A DNA stretch of 64,000 nucleotides, from positions 1 to 64,000 of the forward strand of contig JACIYI010000011.1 of assembly GCA_014360005.1 (NCBI GenBank), read 5' to 3'. The notes beneath the pieces were generated by a model, which saw nothing but the letters and a program-made list of their open reading frames with translations, made no database searches and had not been told where the DNA came from. This DNA comes from Candidatus Aminicenantota bacterium (GTDB taxonomy: Bacteria; Acidobacteriota; Aminicenantia; Aminicenantales; Saccharicenantaceae). This document shows, piece by piece, positions 17,864 to 26,581 of the stretch. How positions within the stretch are numbered: the stretch's first letter is position 1; every line of letters starts with the position of its first letter. A program made the position numbers and the translations under genes.

Positions 17864-17892
17864 CTGAAGTCAACAGCAAGTTATGGTATACT
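17864..17892 (+). promoter_or_regulatory. Promoter-like site P2 for the aldolase gene
   Basis: CTGAAG, a 17-base spacer and TATACT, ending 56 bases before the ATG at 17949. It repeats the -35 and the spacing of P1; CTGAAGTC is shared. Confidence 0.4.
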
Positions 17893-17948
17893 TAACTTCT
17901 GTATTGTGTATCTATCATTTAATCAATCACTGATTAAAGGAGCAAACT

Positions 17949-19361
17949 ATGAACCAGACAAACCTCCATGAAATCTTAGGATTGCTGAAAGGCGCAATTC
18001 AGGTTGAGGGTAAAAAGATTAAAGTTATTGATGAAAAATTGCTTAAAAACAATATTTCAGCTCTTATTCACCAGGCAGTTCTTGGGGATGAGACCACCAG
18101 AGCCGAAGCTCGCTGGATAATCTGGGAAGCGGCTCAGGCGCTGGGAATAAGGCCGGCTTCCATTCATGAGCTTTATCTGGCCAGGGGGCGAGGTGAGTCC
18201 CCGCTCAATTTCACCGTGCCGGCCATCAACCTGCGGATGCTGGCTTATGATTCAGCCCGGGCCGTGTTCAGGGCGGCGATGAAAATTGAGGCTGGTGCCC
18301 TTATTTTTGAAATTGCCCGCAGCGAAATAAGCTACACCGACCAGAGGCCATCTGAGTACGTGAGCGCCGTGCTGGCTGCGGCCATCAAGGAAGGTTATCG
18401 CGGCCCGGTTTTCATCCAGGGCGACCATTTCCAGGCTTCAGCCAAAAAATTCAAACAGGACCCGGACTCAGAAATCAAAGCCATAAAAGAACTAATTGAG
18501 GAAGCCATTGCCGCTGGCTTTTACAACCTTGACATAGACACTTCAACGCTGGTGGATATTTCCAGGCCCGATTTAGACGAGCAGCAGAAACTTAATTACG
18601 AGCTCTGCGCTGAATTTACCCGGTTTATCCGGGAAAAACAGCCCGCCGGAGTAACAATTTCCGTTGGCGGCGAAATCGGTGAAGTTGGCGAGAGGAACAG
18701 CACGGAAGAAGACCTGGAAGCCTTTATGAAAGGGTTTAACCGGGTGAAAGGTGAGGTGGAGGGCGTCAGCAAGCTGAGCATTCAGACCGGCACTCATCAC
18801 GGTGGCGTGGTTTTGCCCGATGGAACTCTGGCTCAGGTGGCCATTGATTTTGATGTTTTAAAGCGGCTGGGTGAGCTGGCCCGCCAGAAATACGGGCTGG
18901 GTGGAGTGGTTCAGCATGGAGCCAGCACTCTGCCGGATTCGGCTTTTCATAAGTTTGTGGAAGTTCAAACTTGCGAGGTTCATTTAGCCACGGCCTTCCA
19001 GAATATGATAATAGAGCATAAAGCGGTGCCGGAAAGCCTGCGCCAGGAGATGTACGAATGGCTCAAGGCCAATGTTGCTTCCGAGAGAAAGCCCACTGAC
19101 ACTGAAGCTCAGTTCATCTACAAGACCAGGAAAAAAGCAGTTGGCCCCTTTAAGAAGCAGTTCTGGACTTTGCCTGAAGAAAGCCTCAAGGCCATCGGTG
19201 AAGACCTGGAAAAGCAGTTTGCCTTTCTGTTTGAGCAGTTAAACATCCAGGGGACGAAGGCTGTTGTGGAAAAATTCATCAAAGCGCCTGAAATTCACCA
19301 TGCGGAACCTCTGGCAGTGAAGGCTGGCAAAAAAGAATCAACCGAAGGCCTGGCTGACTGA
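17949..19361 (+). CDS. Class II aldolase-family protein (fructose/tagatose-bisphosphate aldolase-like)
   Basis: A 470-residue TIM-barrel protein of the class II aldolase superfamily. Zinc-ligand and core motifs are FIQGDHFQ (GDH at 158-160), LDIDTSTLVD, GGEIGEVGE, a GTHHGG segment and VVQHGASTLPD. It is longer than ordinary class II aldolases (about 300 residues) because of an N-terminal extension of about 85 residues and a C-terminal one of about 100. This matches a less-studied long subgroup, so the exact substrate is uncertain. AAAGGAG six bases before the ATG gives a strong start. It is monocistronic, with two upstream promoter-like sites and a convergent ThuA gene behind it. Confidence 0.75.
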   Translation: MNQTNLHEILGLLKGAIQVEGKKIKVIDEKLLKNNISALIHQAVLGDETTRAEARWIIWEAAQALGIRPASIHELYLARGRGESPLNFTVPAINLRMLAYDSARAVFRAAMKIEAGALIFEIARSEISYTDQRPSEYVSAVLAAAIKEGYRGPVFIQGDHFQASAKKFKQDPDSEIKAIKELIEEAIAAGFYNLDIDTSTLVDISRPDLDEQQKLNYELCAEFTRFIREKQPAGVTISVGGEIGEVGERNSTEEDLEAFMKGFNRVKGEVEGVSKLSIQTGTHHGGVVLPDGTLAQVAIDFDVLKRLGELARQKYGLGGVVQHGASTLPDSAFHKFVEVQTCEVHLATAFQNMIIEHKAVPESLRQEMYEWLKANVASERKPTDTEAQFIYKTRKKAVGPFKKQFWTLPEESLKAIGEDLEKQFAFLFEQLNIQGTKAVVEKFIKAPEIHHAEPLAVKAGKKESTEGLAD

Positions 19362-19385
19362 GTGAAAATTCTGGGCTAAAAAATT

Positions 19386-19399
19386 TCGACTATAATCGA
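19386..19399. repeat. Palindrome copy 1, TCGACTATAATCGA
   Basis: A near-perfect 14-base palindrome (one central mismatch) followed by CAAAA. A perfect version with the same right flank lies 39 bases downstream. It sits between the converging aldolase and ThuA genes. Confidence 0.6.
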
Positions 19400-19424
19400 C
19401 AAAAAAAGAAAAATCAAGAAAATA

Positions 19425-19438
19425 TCGACTATAGTCGA
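19425..19438. repeat. Palindrome copy 2, TCGACTATAGTCGA
   Basis: A perfect 14-base palindrome followed by CAAAA, as in copy 1. The centres are 39 bases apart. The pair could bind a dimeric protein or mark a bidirectional transcription end; neither has a T-run in the right place for an intrinsic terminator. Confidence 0.6.
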
Positions 19439-19480
19439 CAAAACAGTTTTTTTCTGGATAAATTTTAGTTGGAGTGCAAA

Positions 19481-20248
19481 TCAAAAGACGCGGGCGGCCC
19501 AGAGGATGCCCCTCTTGACAATTTCCCTCGCCTCCGGCACATCAAAATCAGCCGCCACATGACCGAGTGAGCAGTAAAACACCCGGCCCTGGCCGTAGTA
19601 TTTTTTCCAGACCACCGGCATGACCACCCCTTCAATCCAGGAAGCATACTTGCCGCTGAAGGTGGTGGTGGCCAGGACTTCGATTATCGGGTCGATATGC
19701 ATGTAGTACTGCTCGGAGTGCATTTTGAAATCTTTGAGCCCTTTGACGATGGGGTCATTTTTCTTTTCCGGCACAATGTTGACTTCATAATCAATGATGC
19801 CGCCGGGATGAGCCACCCACTGCCCGCCGACCATGAATTGGTACTCGGTGTTCAGGCGGAACGAATCAGCCAGCCCCCCATGCCATCCAGCCAGTCCCAC
19901 ACCGCTCTTCACTGCTTCCAGAAGATTTCGTTCCTGTTCAGGTTTAATGGTTCCCTGGGTATAGACCTGAATTATCACGTCCAGCTTCTTTAGCTTTTCC
20001 AGGTCTAAATAGGCATCCAGAGTGTTGGAAATTTCCACCTCAAAACCCTGCTCCACCAGCCAGGGAGCAAAAATGTCCACGCATTTTTTGGGCTCATGTC
20101 CTTCCCAGCCGCCCCAGACAATCAGAGCCTTTTTCTTTATCTGTCCGTCAGGTAGGCAGGAAAACGCGGGCAGAAGGAAGATACTTATTGAGAATGAAAT
20201 TAAGGACAGAGCAAGTATAAAGAATCGACTATTTTGGTCTTTCTTCAT
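19481..20248 (-). CDS. Exported ThuA-domain protein
   Basis: A 255-residue protein of the ThuA/trehalose-utilisation family, a glutamine-amidotransferase-like fold. Family landmarks are [20 protein letters not shown], the GWHGG loop with its central histidine, [22 protein letters not shown] and [14 protein letters not shown] hydrophobic N-terminus (about residues 9-30) ends in FSC, suggesting a signal peptide or a weak lipobox. The start at 20248 is placed by AAGAGGTG seven bases upstream. ThuA proteins accompany Gfo/Idh/MocA dehydrogenases in 3-keto-trehalose and related glycoside pathways, which fits this locus. The precise reaction is not established for the family as a whole. Confidence 0.85.
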   Translation of the reverse strand: MKKDQNSRFFILALSLISFSISIFLLPAFSCLPDGQIKKKALIVWGGWEGHEPKKCVDIFAPWLVEQGFEVEISNTLDAYLDLEKLKKLDVIIQVYTQGTIKPEQERNLLEAVKSGVGLAGWHGGLADSFRLNTEYQFMVGGQWVAHPGGIIDYEVNIVPEKKNDPIVKGLKDFKMHSEQYYMHIDPIIEVLATTTFSGKYASWIEGVVMPVVWKKYYGQGRVFYCSLGHVAADFDVPEAREIVKRGILWAARVF

Positions 20249-20378
20249 GGCACACCTCTTAAGATGCATAAATTTTATTCATCTGGAGTTTATTATATAG
20301 AAAATTATAAATATCTTCATGTCTTATCAAAATAAGCAAAAAGGCCATCTTCTAAAATAGTTGTGTGCTCGGCACGGG

Positions 20379-20407
20379 TTGTTTTAAGGGAACAATGTTG
20401 TTAATAT
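20379..20407 (+). promoter_or_regulatory. Promoter giving a leaderless transcript
   Basis: TTGTTT, a 17-base spacer and TAATAT. The hexamer ends ten bases before ATG 20418, so transcription would start about three bases before that ATG. No Shine-Dalgarno precedes it. The upstream in-frame ATG at 20406 overlaps the -10 element and would not be transcribed from this promoter. Confidence 0.45.
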
Positions 20408-20417
20408 GGTAACCACC

Positions 20418-20921
20418 ATGAAACAAGTCAGGTTTGAAAGTAATATTAAGTATGAGCTGTGGTTTAAAGTCATCCTGACTCTGTCAGTTCTTCTGATTAT
20501 AACCACCGGGATCTTCTTTTACCTGGATGCCCATGGAAATGATGTTATCCCGGGTCAGCCTGCAGAAGAGTCAGCCCGGGGCTGGCCGATACTTCTGGCT
20601 GCAGCAGTTTTTATGGTGATGGTTTTCTGGCTTATTTTGCCTAAGTCAATCGCAGTTACACAGGAAGGCCTTGTGATCAAATTCCGGGCTTTCCACTGGA
20701 GAATACCTTTTGAGACTGTGAGCTCATTTGAGCCGGTATCAGGAATCTTCGTGTTCTGGGCCCATAGCTGGATTACTTCATACGGGAACCAGGTTGAGAT
20801 CCACAGGAAAAACAGGCTAAAAATAAGAATTTGCCCCGAGAATCGGGACCGGTTTCTGGAATTCGCCAGCAGGGCTCTGGAAGAATGGCGAACGTACCAT
20901 CTCGAAGACCAACTTTCCTGA
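20418..20921 (+). CDS. Two-helix membrane protein with PH-like domain
   Basis: A 167-residue protein. Two membrane helices lie at about 18-38 and 62-82, separated by a short polar loop. A soluble C-terminal half (IAVTQEGLVIKFRAFHWRIP onward) has the alternating strands and terminal amphipathic helix (RFLEFASRALEEWRTYH) of bacterial PH-like domains. Function unknown. The start is set at ATG 20418 because the promoter-like site immediately upstream fits a leaderless message; ATG 20406 would add four residues. It stands alone between the divergent ThuA gene and the convergent DUF1080 gene. Confidence 0.65.
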   Translation: MKQVRFESNIKYELWFKVILTLSVLLIITTGIFFYLDAHGNDVIPGQPAEESARGWPILLAAAVFMVMVFWLILPKSIAVTQEGLVIKFRAFHWRIPFETVSSFEPVSGIFVFWAHSWITSYGNQVEIHRKNRLKIRICPENRDRFLEFASRALEEWRTYHLEDQLS

Positions 20922-21024
20922 AATATTTACCCTCTGAATACTTCAGGACCTGAAACTGGCTGCCAGCATCTCTCTTCTGAGTAAACAATAATTCAACTCA
21001 ATAGTTAAATCCGCCAGAAAAATC

Positions 21025-21810
21025 TCACTCCAGCTCGCGCAACCAGATATTGCGGAAGCGGACCGGATGGCTGTGGTCCTGGAGCATCAGCGGTAGTTTA
21101 GCCGCGTGAGCTTTATAGGGCGGTCGGGCTTTGTGGGCTGTGGGGCCGGTCAATTCGGCGTTGTGATGGATCAGAACCCCATTGTGGATGACCGTCATCC
21201 TGGCCGGCTCCAGTAACTTGCCTTCCGCATCAAATTTCGGAGCGTAGAAAATGATATCGTAACTCTGCCATTCACCCGGCTTCCGGCAGGCATTGACCAG
21301 CGGCGGATACTGGCCGTAGATGGCTCCGGCCATGCCGTCAGCGTAGGTCTTGTTCTCGTAGGAATCGAGTACCTGGACTTCATAGAGACCCATCAGGAAA
21401 ACCCCGCTGTTGCCCCGATCCTGACCTTCACCCCTGGCCGGAGAAGGAGTCATCCATTCAATATGGAGCTGACAGCTACCGAAACCATGCTTGGTCTGGA
21501 TGTTTCTGGTTTTTGGGACGACTTCCAGGTAATCGTTTTCAACTTTCCAGCGGGCCGGCTGCCCCTTGGCATCAACCCAGTTGAACAGGTTCTTCCCGTC
21601 AAAAAGAATGACGGCATCTGACGGCGGAGGAACAGGGGGAAGCGGTGGTCCGGGGATGACGACCGGTGGAAGAGGCCGTTCCAGGTCATGGATAGCCCAC
21701 TGGTCAAGCGATTTTTGCTGCTTGGGGTTAAAACTGCCGGAGGCCGGTATAAAAATCCCCAGGAAGCAGATCAATAGACTCGCAGAGATTAAGAAGTTTT
21801 TTGGTTTCAT
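21025..21810 (-). CDS. Exported DUF1080 protein (3-keto-disaccharide hydrolase family)
   Basis: A 261-residue secreted protein: signal peptide (residues 1-25), a proline-rich linker ([16 protein letters not shown]), then a DUF1080 concanavalin-like domain. The domain starts with [14 protein letters not shown] and contains the conserved GNSGVFLMG and YEVQVLDSY segments and a final [13 protein letters not shown]. Some family members hydrolyse 3-keto glycosides produced by Gfo/Idh/MocA dehydrogenases. GAGGAGG seven bases before the ATG fixes the start. It lies downstream of, and co-directional with, the Tat-exported dehydrogenase at 22123, with a 312-base gap that holds nothing obvious. A periplasmic role beside that dehydrogenase is likely. 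Confidence 0.87.
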   Translation of the reverse strand: MKPKNFLISASLLICFLGIFIPASGSFNPKQQKSLDQWAIHDLERPLPPVVIPGPPLPPVPPPSDAVILFDGKNLFNWVDAKGQPARWKVENDYLEVVPKTRNIQTKHGFGSCQLHIEWMTPSPARGEGQDRGNSGVFLMGLYEVQVLDSYENKTYADGMAGAIYGQYPPLVNACRKPGEWQSYDIIFYAPKFDAEGKLLEPARMTVIHNGVLIHHNAELTGPTAHKARPPYKAHAAKLPLMLQDHSHPVRFRNIWLRELE

Positions 21811-22122
21811 CGTTACCTCCTCAGCCGTTAAGCCTATTATATCCAGATTAAATCCAGAACAGGCTTGAAATCTGGGCATTTTTCGAACCTGCAGGCCGAT
21901 TTTCCGACGGCTTGTTTCATTATCAGGTCCTGGCCTCTTCTTGAGCTTGAGCTTTCATCTGAGCCGCTCTTTCTGTTTAATCAGTTTCCCTGATTAATTT
22001 TGTTTTTATAAGTTGTTTAAGTTGAAGTTGTCTTTACCTGTCTGTGGTGAGTCGGTCCTGCTCTGAACCGTTTCTGGTTGAATTTATTTCTCAGGCTCCG
22101 GCTCATCAGCTTTCGCCTATTA
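21811..22122 (-). other. 312-base intergenic gap, nothing recognised
   Basis: Between the co-directional dehydrogenase and DUF1080 genes. It is T-rich on the plus strand near 21970-22080. No open frame with a ribosome site, strong hairpin or promoter pair was seen. Confidence 0.5.
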
Positions 22123-23523
22123 TTAAAGCTCCCATCCGGACCGGTATTCCTTGTGGAGAAATTCATTGGCTTCGGGCAGGTTGGTGAACTGGAAGTTTTC
22201 GCTGTCCCATTCGAGCACCACGTTGTCATCCTTGAAACGCAAGGCGATGTTCCCCAGCAACATCATTTCGGTCAACGGCCCGGAATAGGAGAAATCCGTG
22301 GTCGATTTCTTACCTTCCTTGATAGCGGCAATCCATTCTTCGTGGATTCCGGGCGAGCGGGGGATGGTCTTTTCCGGGCGCTTGTAGTCTCGCATCAGCT
22401 CGTCCGGAAGAAGACGTGGATTTTCGCCGTAGGTGCTGCAGACCAGCATTCCTTTATCGCCGACAAACAGGCAGCCACCGCCTTCGTCACCCAACCGGCG
22501 GCCTTTGGGCAGCTCTTTGGGCCGTGGTGGCATCAGCCCGCCGTCGTACCAGATTAATTTGACCGGGGGCATTCCTTCCCGCTCCGGGAATTCATAGGTA
22601 ACTATTTCCGCCAGCGGATAGGCGTCTTTGGTAAACTTGGTGGAGCTGGCCTGAATACGGACCGGGGCTCCGAGTTTCAGAGCCCAGAAGGGCTGGTCTA
22701 TGAGGTGGGCGCCCATGTCGCCCAGGGCTCCGGTACCAAAATCCCACCAGCCGCGCCAGACGAACGGGCAGTAGGCTGGATGGTATGGACGCCAGGGAGC
22801 CGGGCCGAGCCACAGATCCCAGGAAAGAGTTGGCGGGCAGGAAGGGATTTCCTTAGGAGCGTCAATGGCCTGGGGCCAGATCGGCCGGTTGGTCCAGACA
22901 TGGACCTCACGCACCGGGCCGATGGCTCCATCCCAGATCCATTCGCAGATCAGTCGGGCACCTTCTTTGGCGTGGCCCTGGTTGCCCATCTGGGTGATCA
23001 GGTTTTTTTTCTGGGCTTCCAATCGCAGCATCCGGGCTTCCTTGACGGTGTGGGTCAGGGGTTTCTGGACGAAAACATGCTTGCCCATTTTCATGGCCAT
23101 CATGGCGATGACAGCGTGGGTGTGGTCGGGGGTGCTGACGGTTATGGCCTCCAGGGATTTTTCTCGCTCCAGCATTTCCCGGAAATCGCGGTAGATGTGG
23201 GCTTTTTCATACTTGGCTTTGTATTCTGGTGGGTGCTTGTCGGAAGTCAGGAATTTTTCCATCATGGTGGCATCGACATCGCACAGGGCGACGATGTTTT
23301 CGCTGCTGACGGACTGAACATCGGAAAAACCCTTGCCACCCACTCCAACGCAACCGATGTTCAGAGTATCACTCGGGGCTTTTTTCTTTTTATCTTTCTG
23401 GGCGCCGATGACGTGGCGGGGGACGATCATCAGGCCGGCAGCGGAGGCAGCCGTTTTGCCCAGGAATTCTCTTCGGCTGAGCGGCGTGGAGAGTTTATCT
23501 GTTTTGATTTCTTTGTCGTTCAT
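22123..23523 (-). CDS. Tat-exported Gfo/Idh/MocA family oxidoreductase
   Basis: A 466-residue dehydrogenase with a Tat signal (SRREFLGK, residues 16-23, then AASAAGLMIVPRHV). The Rossmann start is LNIGCVGVGGKGFSDVQ. The family EKP motif is altered to QKPLTH, and GTGALGDMGAHLIDQPFW carries the conserved histidine. The start at 23523 is fixed by AAGGAGG seven bases upstream rather than the longer frame to 23556. The VPRHV box after the Tat helix is shared with the gene at 31104, which marks the two as a subfamily. Likely a periplasmic glycoside oxidase with tightly bound cofactor. Confidence 0.88.
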   Translation of the reverse strand: MNDKEIKTDKLSTPLSRREFLGKTAASAAGLMIVPRHVIGAQKDKKKKAPSDTLNIGCVGVGGKGFSDVQSVSSENIVALCDVDATMMEKFLTSDKHPPEYKAKYEKAHIYRDFREMLEREKSLEAITVSTPDHTHAVIAMMAMKMGKHVFVQKPLTHTVKEARMLRLEAQKKNLITQMGNQGHAKEGARLICEWIWDGAIGPVREVHVWTNRPIWPQAIDAPKEIPSCPPTLSWDLWLGPAPWRPYHPAYCPFVWRGWWDFGTGALGDMGAHLIDQPFWALKLGAPVRIQASSTKFTKDAYPLAEIVTYEFPEREGMPPVKLIWYDGGLMPPRPKELPKGRRLGDEGGGCLFVGDKGMLVCSTYGENPRLLPDELMRDYKRPEKTIPRSPGIHEEWIAAIKEGKKSTTDFSYSGPLTEMMLLGNIALRFKDDNVVLEWDSENFQFTNLPEANEFLHKEYRSGWEL

Positions 23524-23755
23524 TAGAAGCCTCCTTTTCATGTATTGCTTAATCATATAATGCTTAATACAGAATCGGGGCCGAGGTCAAGGAGAATTAT
23601 GGCCCGGACCGGGGCAAAAATTGGGTGGCAAGCGACCGGAGAGTTGCCAGAAAGTCTGAGACCTTAAAAGTGGGGCACCTTGTCAGGTTCGGTCCCGCCG
23701 CTTATATTTAAATTGCTGGCTTTACCAGGGATAAACGAGACCTTAGGGATTGAAG

Positions 23756-24850
23756 ATGACCAGGCCTGAAAAACTTAACCGGAGAAGCTTCCTGGAGGCA
23801 GGCCTGGGCTGTCTCCTGGCCGGCCTGTTCTACCCGGTTATGAATTCTTTCCCGAAATCCAGAACCAGCAAGGAAGCCGGCCCCGCAAAGCATCTGACAG
23901 ATTCAGGAGTGAAAATGCCAGAGACTGAGTTTGAACCGGCCTACTTAAAGCTCCATCTGAGCGGCGAATTAAAGCGCCGTGGTCAGGAACTCTGGGAAAT
24001 AATGAAGGAGTGTCAGCTCTGTCCCAGAGAGTGCAAGAAGGACAGGTTAAAGGGCCTCAAAGGTGATTGCCATTCTGATTACCGGCTGAAGATTTCCGCT
24101 TTCCACCCTCATTTTGGCGAGGAAAGGCCGCTGGTCGGAAAGGGTGGGTCGGGCACCATCTTTCTTTCCAACTGTAGTCTTAAGTGTGTTTATTGCATCA
24201 ACTGGGAAATCAGCCAGGGCGGGGCGGGGAAGCATCGCAGCCTGGAAGAAATGGCCGGGATGATGCTGGAATTGCAGAGAATCGGCTGCCATAACATTAA
24301 TTTCGTGACCCCGACTCATTATCTGCCCCATATCCTGCTGGCCCTGGATATCGCGGCCGGAAGGGGATTGCGGTTGCCCGTGGTCTATAACACGCATGGC
24401 TGGGAGAAGGAGGAGATTCTGAAATACCTGGATGGGGTGGTGGATATCTACCTGCCGGATTTCAAGTACTGGCACCCCTCGGTGGCCGGCAGGCTGTCGT
24501 CGGGAGCCAGAAGCTATCCGGAGATTGCCAGGCAGGCCATGCTGGAAATGAACCGGCAGGTGGGAGTGGCCAGGCCGGCGGCCAACGGGTTGATGTACCG
24601 GGGGCTGATGATAAGACATCTGGTTCTGCCAAACCGGCTGGCGGGCTCAAAAGAAATCTTGAGCTGGATAGCCGAGAATTTGCCCAGGGATACTTATATC
24701 AACATTATGTCCCAGTACCAGCCGGCTTACAGGGCCAGAGAATATCCCCAGATAGCCAGGAGCATCACCAGGTCAGAATACCGGGAAGTGGTGGAGCATG
24801 CCCGCAGCCTTGGCCTGACCAACCTGGACATCCAGGGCTACTGGTGGTAA
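23756..24850 (+). CDS. Radical SAM protein with Tat-like signal (PflX/COG1313-like)
   Basis: A 364-residue radical SAM protein. The cluster motif is CSLKCVYC (CX3CX2C) near residue 140, and two further CX2C-type pairs (CQLCPREC) lie before it, as in the PflX/COG1313 activase-like group. The N-terminus carries a twin-arginine motif (NRRSFLE, residues 8-14) and a hydrophobic stretch (GLGCLLAGLFYPV), which is unexpected for an oxygen-sensitive SAM enzyme. ATG 23756 follows AGGGA; a TTG at 23750 is possible. The stop codon TAA overlaps the left end of a MITE-like element. It belongs to no operon. Target protein unknown. Confidence 0.85.
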   Translation: MTRPEKLNRRSFLEAGLGCLLAGLFYPVMNSFPKSRTSKEAGPAKHLTDSGVKMPETEFEPAYLKLHLSGELKRRGQELWEIMKECQLCPRECKKDRLKGLKGDCHSDYRLKISAFHPHFGEERPLVGKGGSGTIFLSNCSLKCVYCINWEISQGGAGKHRSLEEMAGMMLELQRIGCHNINFVTPTHYLPHILLALDIAAGRGLRLPVVYNTHGWEKEEILKYLDGVVDIYLPDFKYWHPSVAGRLSSGARSYPEIARQAMLEMNRQVGVARPAANGLMYRGLMIRHLVLPNRLAGSKEILSWIAENLPRDTYINIMSQYQPAYRAREYPQIARSITRSEYREVVEHARSLGLTNLDIQGYWW

Positions 24851-25184
24851 ACGGGGGACACAATACTCGTTTACCCAATTTTTGCGGGCTGGGCTCTGTC
24901 AATATTTCAATCTTTAGTATTTAACCATTTCCCTGTGTTATTGAAAACCCAGAGTTTAAGGATGGCCTATGTTTGGTTCTTTTTGAGAAGCTCTTGGTTT
25001 CATGGTCCCTAAATTGCCCGGCCTTTGCCTGAAAAATTATCCTGTAAGACACCTATAATAAACCCGTAAAGAAGTTAATTGAAAACCAAAAACTGGTGCT
25101 AACCGACCCTCGTCCAAAATTTATCGGTTCGGGTTCTTGAAAATAGGGTAAAAATAGGGTAAACGAGTATTGTGTCCCCCGTTT
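24849..25184. mobile_element. MITE-like element, 336 bp with 35-bp terminal inverted repeats
   Basis: The two ends are inverted repeats beginning AAACGGGGGACACAATACTC (left 24849-24883, right 25150-25184), identical over the outer 28 bases and with one mismatch in 35. The interior has no coding potential. The left end supplies two bases of the radical SAM stop codon; the right end contains the GTG that opens the CysQ frame. The GGGGACA core recalls REP/Y1-transposase-associated repeats. No transposase for it is in the window and no target duplication is clear. Confidence 0.75.
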
Positions 25185-26089
25185 TAAGCAGCAAAGATTT
25201 GCCGGACCTGATGGAAATAATCCGGAAGGCTGGAGAAGAAGTCCTGAAGGTCTATGCCCGTCTGGAAAAAGACTGGGATGTCCGGCTCAAAGATGACCGC
25301 ACCCCGATTACTGAAGCCGACCGAATCTCCAACCGTATCATAACCGAGGGTCTCAGCCAGCTCTTTCCCGATATCCCCCTCATTTCAGAAGAAAATCAGC
25401 AGATTCCCTATGAGATTCGCCGCCAGTACGAATACTTCTGGTTGCTGGACCCTCTTGATGGAACTAAAGAGTTCATCAAGAGAAACGGGGAGTTTACCAT
25501 CAACATAGCCCTTGTCAACCGCACCCAGCCGGTAGCCGGATTCATCTCCGTCCCCTGTAAAGGATTGCTTTATTATGCAGTTAAAGGCAAAGGAGCTTAC
25601 AGAATTGAGGAGAAAAAGGGAGGAGAAATAGAAGAAGATAAAGAGTCAGGGGAAAATAGTTTTTATACAGATATCACAGAAAAAGAAAACAGAAATAAGA
25701 TAGATAAAGATAAAGGAACAAACGTCCAGGTCAGTAAACTTCAGGTAGCTGAATTTTCCCCGGACGAGCCAGGCCTGACGGTAGTTGCTTCCCGCTCTCA
25801 TTTTGACCCTGAGACCCAAAAATTTATTGAGAACCTGAATAATCCCAGGCTGATTTCAGTCGGTAGTTCTCTTAAATTTATGCTCCTGGCTGAAGGTCAG
25901 GCTCATCTTTACCCTCGCCTCGGCCGCACCATGGAGTGGGATACGGCCGCTGGCCAGGCCATACTGGAAGAAGCCGGCGGTCAGGTCCTGGAATTTTCCA
26001 CCCGCCGCCCCCTGGCCTACAACAAAGAATCTCTGGTCAACCCACCCTTCCTGGCCACTGGGAAAATGAAACCTTTGGATAGAATCTAA
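25172..26089 (+). CDS. cysQ: CysQ-like 3'(2'),5'-bisphosphate nucleotidase
   Basis: A 305-residue inositol-monophosphatase-superfamily phosphatase. Metal-site motifs are ISEEN (71-75), DPLDGT (93-98) followed by KEF, and the C-terminal MEWDTAAGQAILEEAGG. These are typical of CysQ, which removes 3'-phosphoadenosine phosphate or hydrolyses PAPS. Residues about 146-186 form a lysine- and glutamate-rich low-complexity insertion in A-rich DNA, absent from ordinary CysQ. The only start reaching the full N-terminus is GTG 25172, inside the MITE right end. ATG 25211 would remove part of helix 1. No ribosome site is visible for either. Confidence 0.82.
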   Translation: MSPVLSSKDLPDLMEIIRKAGEEVLKVYARLEKDWDVRLKDDRTPITEADRISNRIITEGLSQLFPDIPLISEENQQIPYEIRRQYEYFWLLDPLDGTKEFIKRNGEFTINIALVNRTQPVAGFISVPCKGLLYYAVKGKGAYRIEEKKGGEIEEDKESGENSFYTDITEKENRNKIDKDKGTNVQVSKLQVAEFSPDEPGLTVVASRSHFDPETQKFIENLNNPRLISVGSSLKFMLLAEGQAHLYPRLGRTMEWDTAAGQAILEEAGGQVLEFSTRRPLAYNKESLVNPPFLATGKMKPLDRI

Positions 26090-26240
26090 CCCCAGGCGAA
26101 CGTTATTCCAGACAATTAATCCGTTTTCCGCGTATAAACTCAGTAACCATTTTGTTAATTCTTATGAGCCACCGTTTCTATGTTTAAGCCCAACCAGTAT
26201 TAAGCTGTTCTCGTTTCAGGTTGAGCCATTGCTTCAAGCT

Positions 26241-26486
26241 CTATGCTTTCAGGCTGAAAGATTTGCCCTCGTGAATTTTATGTTTAATTTCTACAGAGAT
26301 TGTTTCCTCGAATTCAGTATCCTCAAGCCACGGATTTTTGCTTTTGAAATCAACAAAGGCCTCGTCCTCATCTGAGCCCTGCCCGTAGCCGAGCACCTGG
26401 AAATTATCAACATCGGGTTCGTTAAGCTCCGGTGACGAATAGGTAACGCCATCCGGTGTTAAGAACAAAAATAACCTTTTTCCCAT
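26241..26486 (-). CDS. Small hypothetical acidic protein
   Basis: An 81-residue protein not assigned to a family. It opens MGKRLFLFLTPDGVTYSSPE, has an acidic middle (GSDEDEAFVDFKSKNPWLED) and a final basic/hydrophobic strand. GGAG five bases before the ATG and an even, protein-like composition support it as real. No signal peptide or membrane helix. It lies between cysQ (convergent) and the CrtI-like gene (same strand), 95 bases downstream of the latter. Confidence 0.6.
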   Translation of the reverse strand: MGKRLFLFLTPDGVTYSSPELNEPDVDNFQVLGYGQGSDEDEAFVDFKSKNPWLEDTEFEETISVEIKHKIHEGKSFSLKA

Positions 26487-26581
26487 TTTTTATCTCCAAC
26501 CCTGATTTATTTATAAACTGATCATAAAAATCTTCCGCAGCTTTGTCCAGCTTATCAAGCGATTATTTCAGGAAGGTGGTC

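Larger units (their letters stand above)
17640..17948 (+). other. Intergenic region with tandem promoters
   Basis: No gene is seen. Two promoter-like sites with the same -35 hexamer (17745-17773 and 17864-17892) point at the aldolase gene. A short CCCA-GAAG-TGGG inverted repeat lies inside the first spacer. Confidence 0.55.
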
